Positions 12,822-24,882 of a stretch of 64,000 nt of DNA are shown here, in pieces (position 1 is the first letter of the stretch; every line of letters starts with the position of its first letter). The translations under genes and the position numbers were made by a program. This stretch comes from Fennellomyces sp. T-0311 (taxonomy: Eukaryota > Mucoromycota > Mucoromycetes > Mucorales > Lichtheimiaceae): assembly GCA_025266875.1 (NCBI GenBank), contig JALLLT010000053.1, positions 186,001 to 250,000 of the forward strand. The letters run 5' to 3'. Under the pieces are notes generated by a model. That model was given only the letters and a program-made list of their open reading frames with translations. It did no database searches and was not told the origin of the DNA.

Positions 12822-14635
12822 AAAAAGACTTCACTCCTCTTCCGACCTTTCTATTCCGTGTACATTCGAACAAGCTATTTTAACGATCTCTTGACTTCCT
12901 TCTCTTTCTACCGTTACTATTTCCCTTTATAAAAAATATATATAATATTTTTCAGACACTGCGAAACTTTGGTAGTTTGTCAGGGTTGTGAATATAGAAA
13001 CCTTATTCGATTTATACGCTAGATTATATATTTTTTTCGTTAATATATACTTACTATTATTTGTTTACATGATCGACGGTCATTTGAAGCAGCTTGCACC
13101 GATGAAACGCTTGGTCACAGCCAGTAACACAGCGGAGCGGGAAAGGCATCCTATCTGGGCTAGCGAAATGAAGTATTGGTCATGTGCTGGCGGCCAAGCA
13201 TGATCTCATTACCATTTTCTGGCAACCTTTCGATTTCTTCGCACGCATCCATGCCAAACTTGCTAACGAATCGACAATCGTGGTAGTAGTACGTAGAATG
13301 AAAACAAACTGGTGTGGGCTCGTATAATACGCATTTATCATCATTGAATGATCGTATTCACACGCACATTCCTTGGAACTAGTATAAATAGCAAGTAATC
13401 ATGCTTTATGCAGAATTTTCCCCCAACAAATTGACTTATGCATCTAAGAGACAATCGAGAACAACTAACGATTTCTTTTGCTGTCCAAAAGCCTACATGT
13501 GCGATTGACTTACCATAATGCACGCACCAAGTAATGGAAATCGAATAAAACTGTCCTTCCCCATACGGATTTTCACGTTTTTTTAACCACAGAGAAGAGA
13601 GTACTGGGATTCGTCTTCAAGTTAACGGTAATGTCTACAAATAGCTGGGTTTTCTCGGCCACTCGGCCACAGGTCCATTTATGTCACCGCTCCAGGCATT
13701 TCTTGCCACTGCTAGTCCACCAATAGTAGTGTGTACATTTCAAGTCACCAGACTACGTATGTACTACTTTCCATGATAATTCATGCCAAGAGCCTTTTAA
13801 ATATGCCATTTCGATGGTTGATCCGTGCCAAAAATTATGCTCGAAGAGTATGAAGCAATTGCAAAGCACTTTAGTCTTACGAAAGAGTGGAGAATAAACC
13901 AGTATCCATGCATTCATTCGTAATAGTGTAAACTCAATTCGAATTTTGAGTATACAATCTTGTCTTCGTCCTGTTCCAAGTTTTTTAAAGAGAGGGATCA
14001 TTGTACCAGCTTGATTCGTGAATATGTACTACTGACAGCAATGGCACGCCACATATTTTGCTTCCAATGAGTAACATTGTTTTGAAAGTTTAACAGCCGT
14101 ATACGTATAAAGTGCCTTACAATTGCTTCTCGATTAAACCAGCAGAAAGTAGGTGTTTTTTAAGATTATGGGAACATCCACCTGGACAACTCTCTTCATA
14201 AACCCCTTTACAACTGATTCCTGGATACCCGGGGAATCTCAGTGTATATTGCATTATTTAAATGTTTATCACTATAAAAAGCCTTGATCTCAAAGTGCAC
14301 TGTTTAATTGCTCAGCCACGGATAGCTAAAATTACAATGAAAAACCAGTTGATACTACCCAGTGATCACTTCTTTTTTGTCAATGCGAAAAGGGGTTGCC
14401 CATACTTAAAATAGGTTCCACAACAGCAGCTTGCTCAGCACCCTGCCTTATCCATTATCTATGATGCAAAGTTCATTGTATAAGGAAAAAGCTGTCGATC
14501 TAGTGCCAAAAAGGTCGTCCGAAAAGCAGTGCAATTTTTTTTTGCACGGGAAGTCTGCTCTGGAACTATTTACATAGAAGATCCGCGTGCTAGTGGTAGA
14601 GCTCGACCAACCGTTTATATCATGTGTTTGCTACG
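12822..14635. other. AT-rich gene-poor spacer
   Basis: 3' region of the surface protein gene followed by AT-rich sequence. Frames at 12988-13203, 13341-13523 and 13753-14001 lack any domain. Nothing supported. Confidence 0.45.
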
Positions 14636-15240
14636 TTAGCTCTCTTTTTTTGACTCTGTCATCTGATATCTGTTCTGCAATTTTTGGTATCCGAGCCTTT
14701 GTTGCATCAACCATATAAATAGATATAAATAGAAGTACACTGCAAAAGAGAGGCGAAATACTATATTGCCTGCCATGTATGCAAGCCATGTCCCAGGCTT
14801 CACTGTCACTATTTCGTTTCCCTTTTTCTTTATCCCGGCAATATAGCCAAGAATAAGTATTCCTGCACTCGTCTGGCGGATTGTACGATGGTGACAACTA
14901 ATGCAAACGCCAGTTGACAAGTCAATGCCGATTGGTAGTTGGCACCTCTAGATAAATTATTGGATCCATCATACGGACATGACGGAGGTATCGTAGAGTT
15001 TTGAAGGCTTAAATTCGTAATGCAAGCTCTTCATCTTCGTTTTCTCTTGGTCGCTTTTTCAACCGAGGCTTTCGGAGGTTTCGTAGCTTTCCACAGTGTA
15101 TTGTACTCTTGGTGAATAGGGTTGGTAGATGGCAATCTTTTCCATTGTTCGTCCTTTGTTTTCCCCATCGAGCAAAATTGAGAGTAACACTATCCTAGCC
15201 ATGATTGATGTAGATAATTGATGCAGTCGCAGGGTAAACT
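14636..15240 (-). pseudogene. Decayed third copy of the single-pass membrane protein family
   Basis: The minus strand at 14636-14920 encodes a match to the last exon of the intact genes at 16135 and 17899: VTVKPGTWLAYMAGNIV against VTVKPGSWLARMADNVV, then a hydrophobic helix and LGYQKLQNRYQMTESKK against IGHKTLQSKWHMTVSEK, ending early at a stop. Around 15020-15240 the middle exon is recognisable (CDCINYLHQSWLG, then GKTKDEQWK against DCSDLVSRRWAGF and RKTGRVKTVEE) but carries an in-frame stop and frame shifts. No first exon with the proline-rich region was found. I read it as a relic of tandem duplication. Confidence 0.7.
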
Positions 15241-16134
15241 TGAGCTCCAGGACGCTTGTTCGATGGTAGATGGATGGTAAATCTATCAAAAGAATGGGCA
15301 CAGTAGTTGTCCTATGTGTCGATTTGTTACGATTCCGCGCCACCTGAATACACACACCTTGCGTTTGCTCTAGCTTGTCCATATGCTTCACCATGAGTGC
15401 TGCAATAAAAGTACGGTATTCAAGTACTGAGTGGACAAATGACCGATAAGTTTATAATGTTGGTCAAAGTCCAACTCCATACCGGTGGATGCCAAGCTGA
15501 GGAAGCAGGACCGTATTACCGGCTTCCTTGGAGATACGCTGATTTACGAGGTGATCGAGATCGATACCATGATATATAAACGGTAAACTAAGGTAATGAA
15601 AGCTAGGAACTTTGAACTTTGTTTATCGGCGTTCATATATCGTATACCTTGGGGGTCTCGAAAATTTATAGTAGACAATTAGATGTTACAGTAGAAATAA
15701 TGGCTACCATACCTACTACATAGCCGTTGATGCTATGATGATAGATAGGCTGGTTTCTATGATTACAAAGCATTTTCTATGTATACTATAAAGTTTTCTG
15801 TTGAAATACGTATTAAAGACACATAGTTTATATGAGTAGTCAACACGTCGGTGATCTTAATAAACGGTTGCAATGCTGATCGAGCTTTGTTACGTATTAA
15901 CCCCAAAAAACCCATTTGAACGACCACAACAACGCTCTGGAGCATATAGATACATAAGCCCACGATCCGGATTTTTCGAGGCATTTTGGGGTTACTTTTG
16001 TAAAAAAATAATCGTCCTTTTTCATTCAACAATTCGTTGCAGAAATCGCCTGTGAAACCTTTATTTATATATATGTCAAAAAGGTATTTCCCTTAGCCGT
16101 CCCTATGATGACTTTTGGTTACACTGTCGGCGTA
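15241..16134. other. Spacer with an unassigned coding-like fragment
   Basis: Around 15400-15600 both strands show short open stretches (minus: DLDHLVNQRISKEAGNTVLL; plus: LRKQDRITGFLGDTLIYEV) that look less random than the surroundings, but no family, start or splice chain could be established. The rest is AT-rich. Confidence 0.3.
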
Positions 16135-17234
16135 TTATTCTGTATCTTCTGTTCGTACAGGACGCCCAAGTGCAGCTGGAGGGATTTGGCCAATGATTTC
16201 TGCCATGTGTTGGTCGCACCAATCTTTTTCAGATACTGTCATATGCCATTTACTCTGCAACGTTTTGTGCCCGATCTTCCGTCGCCACAACAGCAGCATT
16301 GGCCATGTGAATATAAATAAAAGTGTAGAGTAGAAGAAAGCTCGAACTACAACGTTGTCTGCCATACGTGCGAGCCACGACCCAGGCTTTACCGTCACTT
16401 TGGTCTCCTTTTTCTCGATGGTTATATTTAGTGTGTTAGAATATCCATTGGCTCGTATGCCCGCGGTCAGTGCTTTTTTTGTACATTGATTAACGCTACT
16501 GATGTATATTTAAATAATAGAACTTACTTCGGATCAACAATTCTTCATCCCAGTCAATCACCTTGGTGAGTTGGAGTTCTTTCAACTTGTGCGTGTCTTT
16601 TACATAGTCTTCACACAATTCCTCCACTGTTTTGACTCGACCAGTTTTTCTGTCAGGTAATACATGGAATCCGGCCCACCTACGCGAAACCAGGTCGCTG
16701 CAATCAATCCGATAATTGAATTCTTCGATAGGATGAATAGGGCCTTCCTTGCTGATCTCTTGCTCTTCGGTCAAAATATTGCCATTCGAATCATACGTTC
16801 GACGATATTGTATACGCGGATTTCGCGTTCCTTGAATCAAATCAATTACTATCCAGATCAATCCACGGTATGGTTCTGTGAATACCTTTGAAATGAATCG
16901 CAATTCGGGGCGGCACTGCACTGCGTGCTCGCAGGAACGAGTACAGCTCTTGGCTGAATACATTCACTTGTTGATCGCGCGAGAGAATTCGATCGTCATG
17001 GGAATACGTTTCAAATGGCACATGGTACCGTGGAAGTGTCTCGACTAGACGTGGAGCCGTAGGTGGTTGATCGCTCGGGTCATTGTCAATGTCATTGCCA
17101 AGAAGCAAGGCTTGGTGATCAGGGGTGTCGTCGAGATCCGGTGCATAGTCTTGCATGGCAAGTGGCGTGCTGTCATTGTCGTGTGGCTTTAACTTTCCAC
17201 TGGAAAACTCTGAGTTTGGCGACCAAAAAGACAT
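16135..17234 (-). CDS. Uncharacterised single-pass membrane protein, paralogue 1
   Basis: Three exons: 17234-16886, 16830-16528, 16472-16135; 329 residues. The first ~75 residues are polar and disordered. Then comes a conserved block: LPRYHVPFETYSHDDRILSR, a short helix and FKG at the exon 1 end. The middle exon has FNYRIDCSDLVSRRWAGF, VLPDRKTGRVKTVEELCEDY and LKELQLTKVIDWDEELL. The last exon has VKPGSWLARMADNVVVRAF, one transmembrane helix of about 20 residues rich in Phe/Trp/Leu, then RRKIGHKTLQSKWHM and SEKDW. Both intron positions and phases match those in the gene at 17899. I do not recognise a named family or activity. The C-terminal membrane anchor suggests the domain faces the cytosol. 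Confidence 0.8.
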
Positions 17235-17898
17235 GGAGTCGAAAGAAAAAAGGAAAAGCTTTGATCAAAGGATGTCCTTTTAACATTGGTAGGTCACACA
17301 AGCTCAGCATTATGTCTTGTATATGGAACCGTTCAAAATGCCTATTACTCTTCAGCATACGTATCCACTCTTTTCATCTCCATTGATTTTACATAGTCTT
17401 ATCTTTCCACATATGTATTCTCTTTTGAGGGCAAGAGACAAAAGCCAATTATTTAAGCCAAGATTAGCATGTTTATGGGGCTCAATCGAGAGCCAGCGAA
17501 ACAAATGCCCCAATTAATTTCCATGGAAACGTCAATTGGTAGGCACCGTTACCATGCCTCGGCCTTGCGCTATTGATGGGTCATTCATGAAACAATAGCT
17601 TTTGTCAAAGTTGATGCAGACCAGATCTTTGTGTAACGATCGAAGGACACAACTGTGCATGGAAATTTCGGCACCTGACCCGATTCTTTGGCTTCCTCGA
17701 TGGAGCAGCGGCGAAATGAACAAAAACGATAGTCAAATCGGTCAAAACCAATCACTGTCCGAAAGTGGCGTTGGTGGTAAGAAAGAATTGTGGCTGTATC
17801 ATTTGCGGCATGTGAGAATGGCAAGAATAGAAAATTAAGTTTCTTGGCTTGCCAAGCTCTCGAATCGATCATCCGCGCCACTCTTTTTTTTTGTACGT
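17235..17898. promoter_or_regulatory. Shared spacer between head-to-head paralogues
   Basis: About 660 bp separates the divergent starts at 17234 (minus) and 17899 (plus), so it must hold both promoters. Open frames in it (17585-17977 minus, 17602-17838 plus) overlap the plus gene or lack signatures. No specific site identified. Confidence 0.45.
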
Positions 17899-19102
17899 AT
17901 GAGCAAAGACAACCACGCAAACTACTACTACACATACACCAGTCCTTCAGCCGCCCCTCCCTCAACTCCCAGTGCACCTCCCGCAGACGACATTGCCTCT
18001 AGTTCGTCAGGTGCACCTCCAGCTTACGATGATGCAGTCCAACAAGTGACCGATAGCGCCATTCAGAACAAAGTGGGTGACAGCAGCCCTTATGTTCGAG
18101 ACGACTCCTTTTCCAACTCAATTCCCGCTTACAACCCTGCCAACATACCCGATGCCGACGACACTGCCGATCCCCAGCAACCACTCATCGATGATCCTTT
18201 CCGTGGTCGACCACCGCCGCCAGGCTACTCAGTCTACCGAGCACCTTTTGAGACGTTAAAGGACGGCACGATCCTGTCGCGCGATACTCATTTGAATACG
18301 GATGGTGAAGCTCTGCTGCAGTTTTTGAAGCAAAAAAACACGGCGCCCCTGATGGCCGTACGCTTTCACGGTAGATAAATGTGCGGCAGTGGTGGGTAGT
18401 AGCGTGCTCATATGAAGAATAGGATACCATGAAGAGACGCATTGGCGAACGCGCAGCACACGCGACAATGATGGAAACCTCGTGGAAGAACGTGAACCTG
18501 TGACACGACGCATTGATGATTTCTGCTTTGAGATCGACTGCAGCGAGTATGTCTCGCCCAACTGCGAGGGCATGTATGTCCTTCCAGATCGCAAAACTGG
18601 TCTCACCAAGAGCGTGCGCGAACTCTGCGATGAGTACGTCCACGAGCAGAATCAACTCAAGGAATTGCGGCTGACCAAACTGGTCGAATGGGACTATGCC
18701 CAGTTGACACGAGGTAAAGTTGCTGGCGTGGGGAAGGAACATCTGCTCTGACTCTCCGTTGATCAAGCTTTCACGGCGGCGATCCGCTCGCATGGATACC
18801 ACCACTCGATCGAGATCTCGTTCGAGATGAAAGAGCACAAGATCATTGTCAAGACCGGCTCCAGAGTGTCACGGATGGTCGACAACTGGATGGTGCGTTG
18901 GTTCTTTTTCCTGACGTGTCTCTGGATCATCTCGTGGCCGGTGCTGTGGTTCTGCCGAAAGAAGTTCGGACACAACTCGCTGCAGAGCAAGTGGGGCATG
19001 ATGATATCCGAGCGCGACTGGTACAATCAAAAGGTGCAGGAGGTGCTGGGCCAAGTGCGGCACCAGGGCCAGGCGTTCGGAACAGTGCCATTCATTCTTT
19101 AA
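17899..19102 (+). CDS. Uncharacterised single-pass membrane protein, paralogue 2
   Basis: Exons 17899-18370, 18423-18713, 18768-19102; 365 residues, in frame. The N-terminal ~110 residues are Pro/Ser/Ala/Asp-rich and disordered, with a PPAYDD motif that could bind WW domains. The conserved core begins RGRPPPPGYSVYRAPFETL, ILSRDTHLNTDGEALLQFL, RFHG; it continues CFEIDCSEYVSPNCEGMYVL, PDRKTGLTKSVRELCDEY, LKELRLTKLVEWDYAQL. The end has RSHGYHHSIEISFEMKEHK, VKTGSRVSRMVDNWMVR, a Trp/Phe-rich transmembrane helix, KKFGHNSLQSKWGMM and SERDWYN. Same intron positions as paralogue 1. Function unknown. It converges on ARH1, with 63 bp between the stops. Confidence 0.82.
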
Positions 19103-19165
19103 GCAATAAATATGTGTATATCGTGTAAACCACGTCTATGTATTGTGAATCTGTACATGCGCTCT

Positions 19166-20658
19166 TCAAGAGCAGGAGACATCCAGCACAGCCAGCATGT
19201 CCTCCGGCGATCGGAACTTTTCTCTTGGCTTTCCAAGCTTTTCGCCCGCAGCAAACTCGGCTGCTTCTATCCGCTTCCACTCGCCATAGCTCACAGGACG
19301 AATGTTCCTGGACTTGAAGATCTCCGTCAAGCCTTCCGCGCCTTTCTTTCCCGATCCATCGAGCATCGGCCGCGATTCCTTGAGATCGTCCACGATGGTC
19401 TCAGCCGTCTCGTATGCGTCCGTCATGGTAGATACAATCACGCCTGTGGGACCGCGCTTCAACCAACCAGCAGTGTACATGCCAGGGACCTCATTTCCCT
19501 CAGCATCAAGAATCTTGCCGTAACTGTTGGGCACGCGGCCTTGTCGAGCATCAAATGGCACACCTTCCATAGGCAGACTCTTATACCCGATACTTCTTAG
19601 CACCAATCCACACTCCTGATCTGCAAATTGACCCGTGCCGACCGCCTTGGCACCCAATGGAGGGCCTTCGAGTCGGTTCAGTTCGTACCGGATACCCTGG
19701 ACTCTGGTTCTGTCTGCATCTGTCAGGATTTCCGATGGGCTTCTCAGGAATTCGAGACTCCATGAACGGTCCGTGGAGGTACTTTTGGATCCTTTCTCCA
19801 GAATGCCCATCATGCGCTTCAGCGGTCTGTTCTTGCTGAGCACAGGCTGGGCAGCTTCGATCTCGGACTTGATCCACTCCATGTCGGCCTTGAACGATAC
19901 GTCAGGCAAGTTCATTTGTTCACGCAGCTCCTTGGAAGTAAATGCTGCCTGCAATGGACCACGTCGACCAACAACGTGCACATGCTTGATTCTGCTTCGC
20001 GATAGTGCGTCCAGTGCATATTCCGTGATGTCAGTTTTGCGTAAAGTATCGATAGGACTCAGCAGAATGCGCGCCACGTCCAGCGCGACATTGCCCTGAC
20101 CAATCACCACGGCAGTATCGGTGTCGTCGAGAGGCAGTTTCAGTGTGTCAAAACCCGGTAAGCCATTGTACCACGCGACAAATGCGCGCGCAGATTCGAC
20201 ACCATACACGTCTTCGTTGGGAATACCTAGGTGTCGATCTTCGCTTGCACCATACGAGAATAAAATCGCGTCGTAGTTTTGCTTCAGTTCATCGACGGAA
20301 ACGGCATTGGTGCTGCTGCCAACAGTAACATTGCCCAGAAACCGGAATCGATCGTCCTCGGCAACCTTGTCAAACGTTGTCATGACATTCTATGTTTGGA
20401 AAATGAAAGGAGGTGAATGGCAGTTGCAGTGGGAATAAGGCTATTTACTTTGACTTCGGGGTGATCGGGTGCAACGCCGAAGCGCACAAGACCATGAGGA
20501 ACAGGAAGGCTGTCATAAACATCAATGTTGACGTTAGGAACGTCCTTCAGCAAGCGATGGGAGGTATAGAATCCGGCAGGCCCGCTGCCAACAACTGCAA
20601 GTCGGAATGGTGCGCTTGACGTGGCAGAAGAATAGGCTCGAATGCAACGTCGAAGCAT
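19166..20658 (-). CDS. ARH1: NADPH:adrenodoxin/ferredoxin oxidoreductase, mitochondrial
   Basis: FAD flavoprotein passing electrons from NADPH to mitochondrial ferredoxin for Fe-S cluster, haem A and related synthesis. Two exons, 20658-20449 and 20389-19166 (59-nt intron); 477 residues. The N-terminus MLRRCIRAYSSATSS is a mitochondrial presequence. Next is the FAD-binding LAVVGSGPAGFYTSHRLL and PHGLVRFGVAPDHPEVK. The NADPH-binding site is VVIGQGNVALDVARILL, followed by VHVVGRRGPLQAAF; the C-terminal active-site region is MYTAGWLKRGPTGVI. Length and motif order match animal FDXR and yeast Arh1. A clear single-copy housekeeping gene. Confidence 0.96.
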
Positions 20659-20949
20659 AATGGTGGCGGTGAGAAGAGGTTGAATATGAAACTCGCTTCA
20701 ACCGATCTTATATCGGGAAATCATCGGCCCGCCTTTCAGCTGCTTCCATTGTACTGAGTCCTGGAATGAGTCACCGCAATAGCATGGAGTGTAGCAAAAC
20801 GCAATAAGTAGTGTTACAAGCTGTGGTGGGGATGTCTTTAGTAGGGAATCTGCGAAAAGGAGCGAGGAGTGCGGACGAGAATGGTGATATGAATGTGAAT
20901 GATAGGTGGTGATGCATTATGTGTCGTATATATACAATGACTAGAAATA
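20659..20949. other. Promoter region of ARH1 and 3' end of the coiled-coil gene
   Basis: Short non-coding spacer; no specific element recognised. Confidence 0.4.
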
Positions 20950-22882
20950 CTATACAATCCGTTTCTCCAGGATATCCAGCCGCTCCATCGCTTTGCTAAA
21001 CACATCTTGCACAGCGCTTTGGGCCATCTTCTCGATAGAAAACCTCAGCGGAAACGTCAAACCGTCGTGCAATGTAGAAATGGTATCCAAATGGGATTTG
21101 TTGATCTCCTCTCCGTTCTTTGCAGCAACAGGGTCAACAAGTCGCCTTATAAACTCGCCATGATTGCTATCGAATGAATAAGAAAAAGGGGCTCGCATAA
21201 CATCAAAAAGAAACCTACTTCAGAACTTCGTACACCTCCGTGACAGCCCGCTCTGTTTGCATCGGGAAGCTTTCTGAGAGTACCGTGTGTTTTGCTTGAC
21301 CGATCATGTTTTCAAGCTGTTCCGCCTTCCTTTCAATGCTGCACAGTCGAGCCTTCTTGCGCGCATTCGACAACATAATCTGATCTTGCCGTAGTCGTTT
21401 GGCTTTCCTCAGCGCTTGCGTCACCTGCTTCTCAACCACGACCACCTCTGTTTGGATTCGATCGATAGTGTCTTTGTCACTCTGGCTTGCGACGGCATCC
21501 AATCTAGCTTTGGTCGCTTCCATGTCGAAATAAACATCGGCGATCAACTGAATCGGGGTGAGACGTTGATGCCACTCGGATACAATGCTTTGGAGGGTTT
21601 CTGTACGGTGTGTTTGAGTATACGTCGCAATATGTTGCAGAGTCGGACCATATCCCTGTGCACGTTTGGAGATGTAGCTCTGGAGGATATCGTTGCAGAG
21701 ACCATCCAAGACGTCCTTTTTGAGTCCATCGATACGTCGTGCTACATCTTTGCTGTTTCTGGTAGCCACGTATGCGCAAAGTCCACGTGCGTCTCCCATC
21801 TGCTTGTCTCGCTCTTCAACTACCCTTCGGTACTTTTTTTCAATCCAATGTCGACTGATCACAGTCTCTGCGTTTTCAAACTTGGCCTTGATAATCCTTT
21901 GTGCCTTATCGCCATCCATTAGGTCCTTTTCAGCCTTTTTCTTGATCTCGTCCAAAGATTGCATGCCACGTCGTCTTTTGTCGCTGAGATCGTCGTCGAG
22001 GCGTTGGCCGTCGACGTTAATTTTATCAAACAACCCATTCGTGTACGGAGACCATTGCTGTTGACATTCCTCTTTCAGATAGTTGTACATTAGCGTCTTT
22101 GCGTTCGTTTCAGTTTTCCTGACACTAAGGCGAAAGTCATTTTCACGTGTCAAAGTGGGTGTATTTCATGCACACACTCACATTGACATGTCGTTTTCAT
22201 ATTTAACCCGAAAATCGCGTATACGGTCCACTACACGTATCCACCCAACAGTAAGACGAGTGTCATTTGACAACAAACGAGTCAGTTACCTAGTATGCTG
22301 TTCTTGGGGTTCGATAGCTGCTGCCAAATGTCTCGATGGATATCGCACAGCTCGTCAAATCGCGGAACTATGGCCCGAGCGTCGCCTAACTTTCGAAACG
22401 CACAGTAGTATGCACTGCACGGGGAGTCAGTCAAGTCATTTTCCAATGCATTGTCTGCTATACTTGCTCGAGTGTGGAGCGGAGGTAAGGATCGATCGTT
22501 ATGCCACTGAGGCTCTTTGTTGAATTGGTAGCGCAAGACTCATGGGTTGGTTCAGATTGTTCAGGCGGATCGACTCGATCCATGATCACTGGTGTTAAAT
22601 TGTCAGGTGCTGCTCGACCATTGACTTTGGATTGAGCCGTCGACACTCGTGCGCGCAACATTTGGCCATTAGTTTCGAGTTGATAATCGCCACTATTCAG
22701 GACACGGATCGGTCGAAAGTTTAATTCCAACAAGTTTTTCAAGGAAGGGTAAGGAAAGACAACCTGCTGTGTGGAAGAGTTTCTGGCACGCGCTGTTGGC
22801 TACCATCTTTCTTGGACTGTTCCAATGCTCTTATGAGCGCCTGAATGTCGGGTTCTTTTACGATCCATGGCGTAGACGCCAT
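20950..22882 (-). CDS. Coiled-coil protein of unknown function
   Basis: Exons modelled on the minus strand: a short first exon from ATG 22882, then about 22763-22464, 22389-22290, 22230-22182, 22118-21219 and 21166-20950; about 530 residues. Every junction after the first keeps frame, including a 49-nt exon (VDRIRDFRVKYENDMS). The exon 1 junction is uncertain: ATC|GTAAAA to CAG|GTTGTC is the simplest in-frame choice, but exon 1 also stays open further (KEPDIQALIRALEQ). The N-terminal part has VVFPYPSLKNLLELNFRPIR; the remainder is charged and strongly helical (DEIKKKAEKDLMDG, KQVTQALRKAKRLRQDQ). No signal peptide or membrane helix. I do not recognise the family. It shares a ~156-bp promoter with divergent UBC12. 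Confidence 0.65.
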
Positions 22883-23038
22883 ACTTCTGAAATCGATACA
22901 GGCTTATTTGAGAATCACACCCAACGTTTTTCGACCTAAAATGGGCAGAAAGTGTTCGGACTTTGGTCTTTTTGGAGAGAGACTCTGCGCTTTTCATAGA
23001 CCACCCTTTACATTACTTACCTTTTAAATCCCTGCCAA
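22883..23038. promoter_or_regulatory. Compact bidirectional promoter (coiled-coil gene / UBC12)
   Basis: Only 156 bp separate the two predicted start codons of divergent genes, so the promoters must overlap. No TATA-like box is obvious. Confidence 0.5.
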
Positions 23039-23857
23039 ATGATCAAAATCTGGAGCATGAAGGCCAAAGAGGCCGCTGCGGAAAAGAAGAAGCCAAAGAC
23101 AAGTGCTGCCCAGATCCGTGTCCAGAAAGGTATGTTGTAGCTGCCGATAGCCTGTGCATCTTGGCGACAGTGGAGGACCGGGCCCGCAGCAAAAAGAATA
23201 GCCGCTAATTCATAACTTGATGGGTAGATTTGGCCGAACTGGAGATTCCTTCCACGATTAAGCTAGAGTTCCCTGATCCCGCCGATATTCTTAACTTTAA
23301 TGTCCTGATTACACCTGACGAAGGTAATGTAACCTATCGCTATGGCGTGTGCTGTACTCGTTTTGGGCTCACCTGTACCCGTGACTCCCTCACCCAGGTC
23401 TTTACAGAGGCGGCCGCTTTTCGTTCACCTTCAACATCAACAACAACTACCCCCACGAGCCACCAAAAGTCCATTGCATCCAAAAGGTAAGTGTGTATGC
23501 GTCACGTGCATACGGCTGGCGCTAACTCCCTTGCACAGATATATCATCCCAACATTGATCTTGACGGAAACATCTGCTTAAACATCTTGCGCGAGGATTG
23601 GAAACCAGTGTTGTCGCTGCACTCGGTGCTTGTTGGGTTGCAGTACTTGTTCCTGGAGCCCAACGCTGATGATCCACTGAATAAAGGTACGTGTGTGCGC
23701 TTGCTATGTCTGTTATCTGGAATACTAAAACGACCCATTTCATGCAGAGGCTGCCGAGGACCTGCGACAAAACCGGAAGGGATTCGAGCAGAATGTGAAG
23801 CGGTCGCTGGCTGGTGGTGCATTGAAGGGCGAGCAGTACGATAATGTTCTAGCATAA
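23039..23857 (+). CDS. UBC12: NEDD8-conjugating enzyme E2
   Basis: E2 that transfers NEDD8/Rub1 to cullins, activating SCF-type ligases. Five exons: 23039-23129, 23228-23323, 23398-23486, 23539-23686, 23748-23857; 177 residues. The N-terminal extension starts [19 protein letters not shown], the hydrophobic docking tail that binds the NEDD8 E1 and distinguishes Ubc12 from ubiquitin E2s. The UBC fold has [10 protein letters not shown], the HPN motif in [20 protein letters not shown] with catalytic Cys about residue 105, and [20 protein letters not shown]. Length matches human UBE2M. An AATAAA-type signal lies a few bases after the stop. Confidence 0.97.
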
Positions 23858-24760
23858 TTCAATAAAGTGAGAGAGAGATCGGTATTCAAACCAGTGTGTA
23901 ACGTGGCTCTATATGGGCGCAATGTGGGGTATGCTATCATCAGCAGTGGACAATGATGTATGGGACGGATCCATTGTCCGTGCCGTTTTCAAAGAATTGT
24001 CGTTTTGCTGGAATTACTATGTTTCCTTGTGTGAAAATCAACGTCGGTGGGTTCTGGTCGAAATCTTGAAAAACTCTTGGCTGCCTGAGGATATGATGAT
24101 CGCTTTGATACACGTAACCTGTGGAGTCTTGTCGAATAGGCTATTAAGCAAATGCAACGGTTGTCTTATCGGGACAATTGACTCGGTCTTTTATAGTGTT
24201 TGAAGGCTGAGTATATATGGATAGTTTTGGTACAGCGGAGCCCACGTCTTTCGCACTCTCCTCTTTTGCATACATTTAGCTTTTGCACTGCATTTTCTGA
24301 GATCTGTCTGTCTACGCAAAAAGTGAGTTTCCAATGTGCCGCTATGTCCTCTCGCTCATTCAAAGTACTAATATACAGGATCCTATTTTACAGAAAAGAG
24401 ATTTGGCAAACTGCATGATTTTATTATAAGCAAACATGAAGGAACATGCGCAGGTAGACGAAATGATCAACGCTTGCTATATTCTCTTTTTTTTTTGGGG
24501 AGGTAATGTAATGCTATCTGGATTCTCATCCTGTTCATGGGTTGAACAAAAGGTTCCTCTTGATAACCTTGTCGACTATACAGACCTTGTATGTATTTTA
24601 AACTACCATCGCTCGGCTAGGCGGCCGCTAAAAAGATATGATCGAAGAAATAATGACGGCAGCTGGTTCATCAAAGTAGCTCATTACAACGATTTATTTC
24701 TTGACTACAGTTTAAATAGTTATCTTTATTTACCACATTGAATAGCCTTATTTCATCGTC
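23858..24760. other. Spacer between UBC12 and the interrupted repeated-family gene
   Basis: Short overlapping frames (23913-24203, 24200-24418, 24436-24741) show no domain. Nothing supported beyond the UBC12 3' end. Confidence 0.4.
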
Positions 24761-24874
24761 AAGGATATTTGATCGAGTTTGCGTAGGCTGACGAAAGAAT
24801 CGTCGGGACCCACAGGCGTTTGGAGTGGCAGCTCAGACTTCAGGTAGATGATCTGCATACGTGTGTGCATCGGA

Positions 24875-24882
24875 ATGATCAA
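24875..24882. repeat. Target-site duplication, left copy (ATGATCAA)
   Basis: Identical to 25300-25307 and immediately outside the inverted repeat. Confidence 0.85.

Noticed and set aside
18185..18838. 217-codon minus frame
   Set aside because: Antisense to two exons and an intron of the membrane paralogue at 17899; the plus reading has conserved motifs and matching introns, this one has none.
22800..22997. Minus frame overlapping the start of the coiled-coil gene
   Set aside because: Different phase from the plausible ATG at 22882 and no continuation into the next exon.
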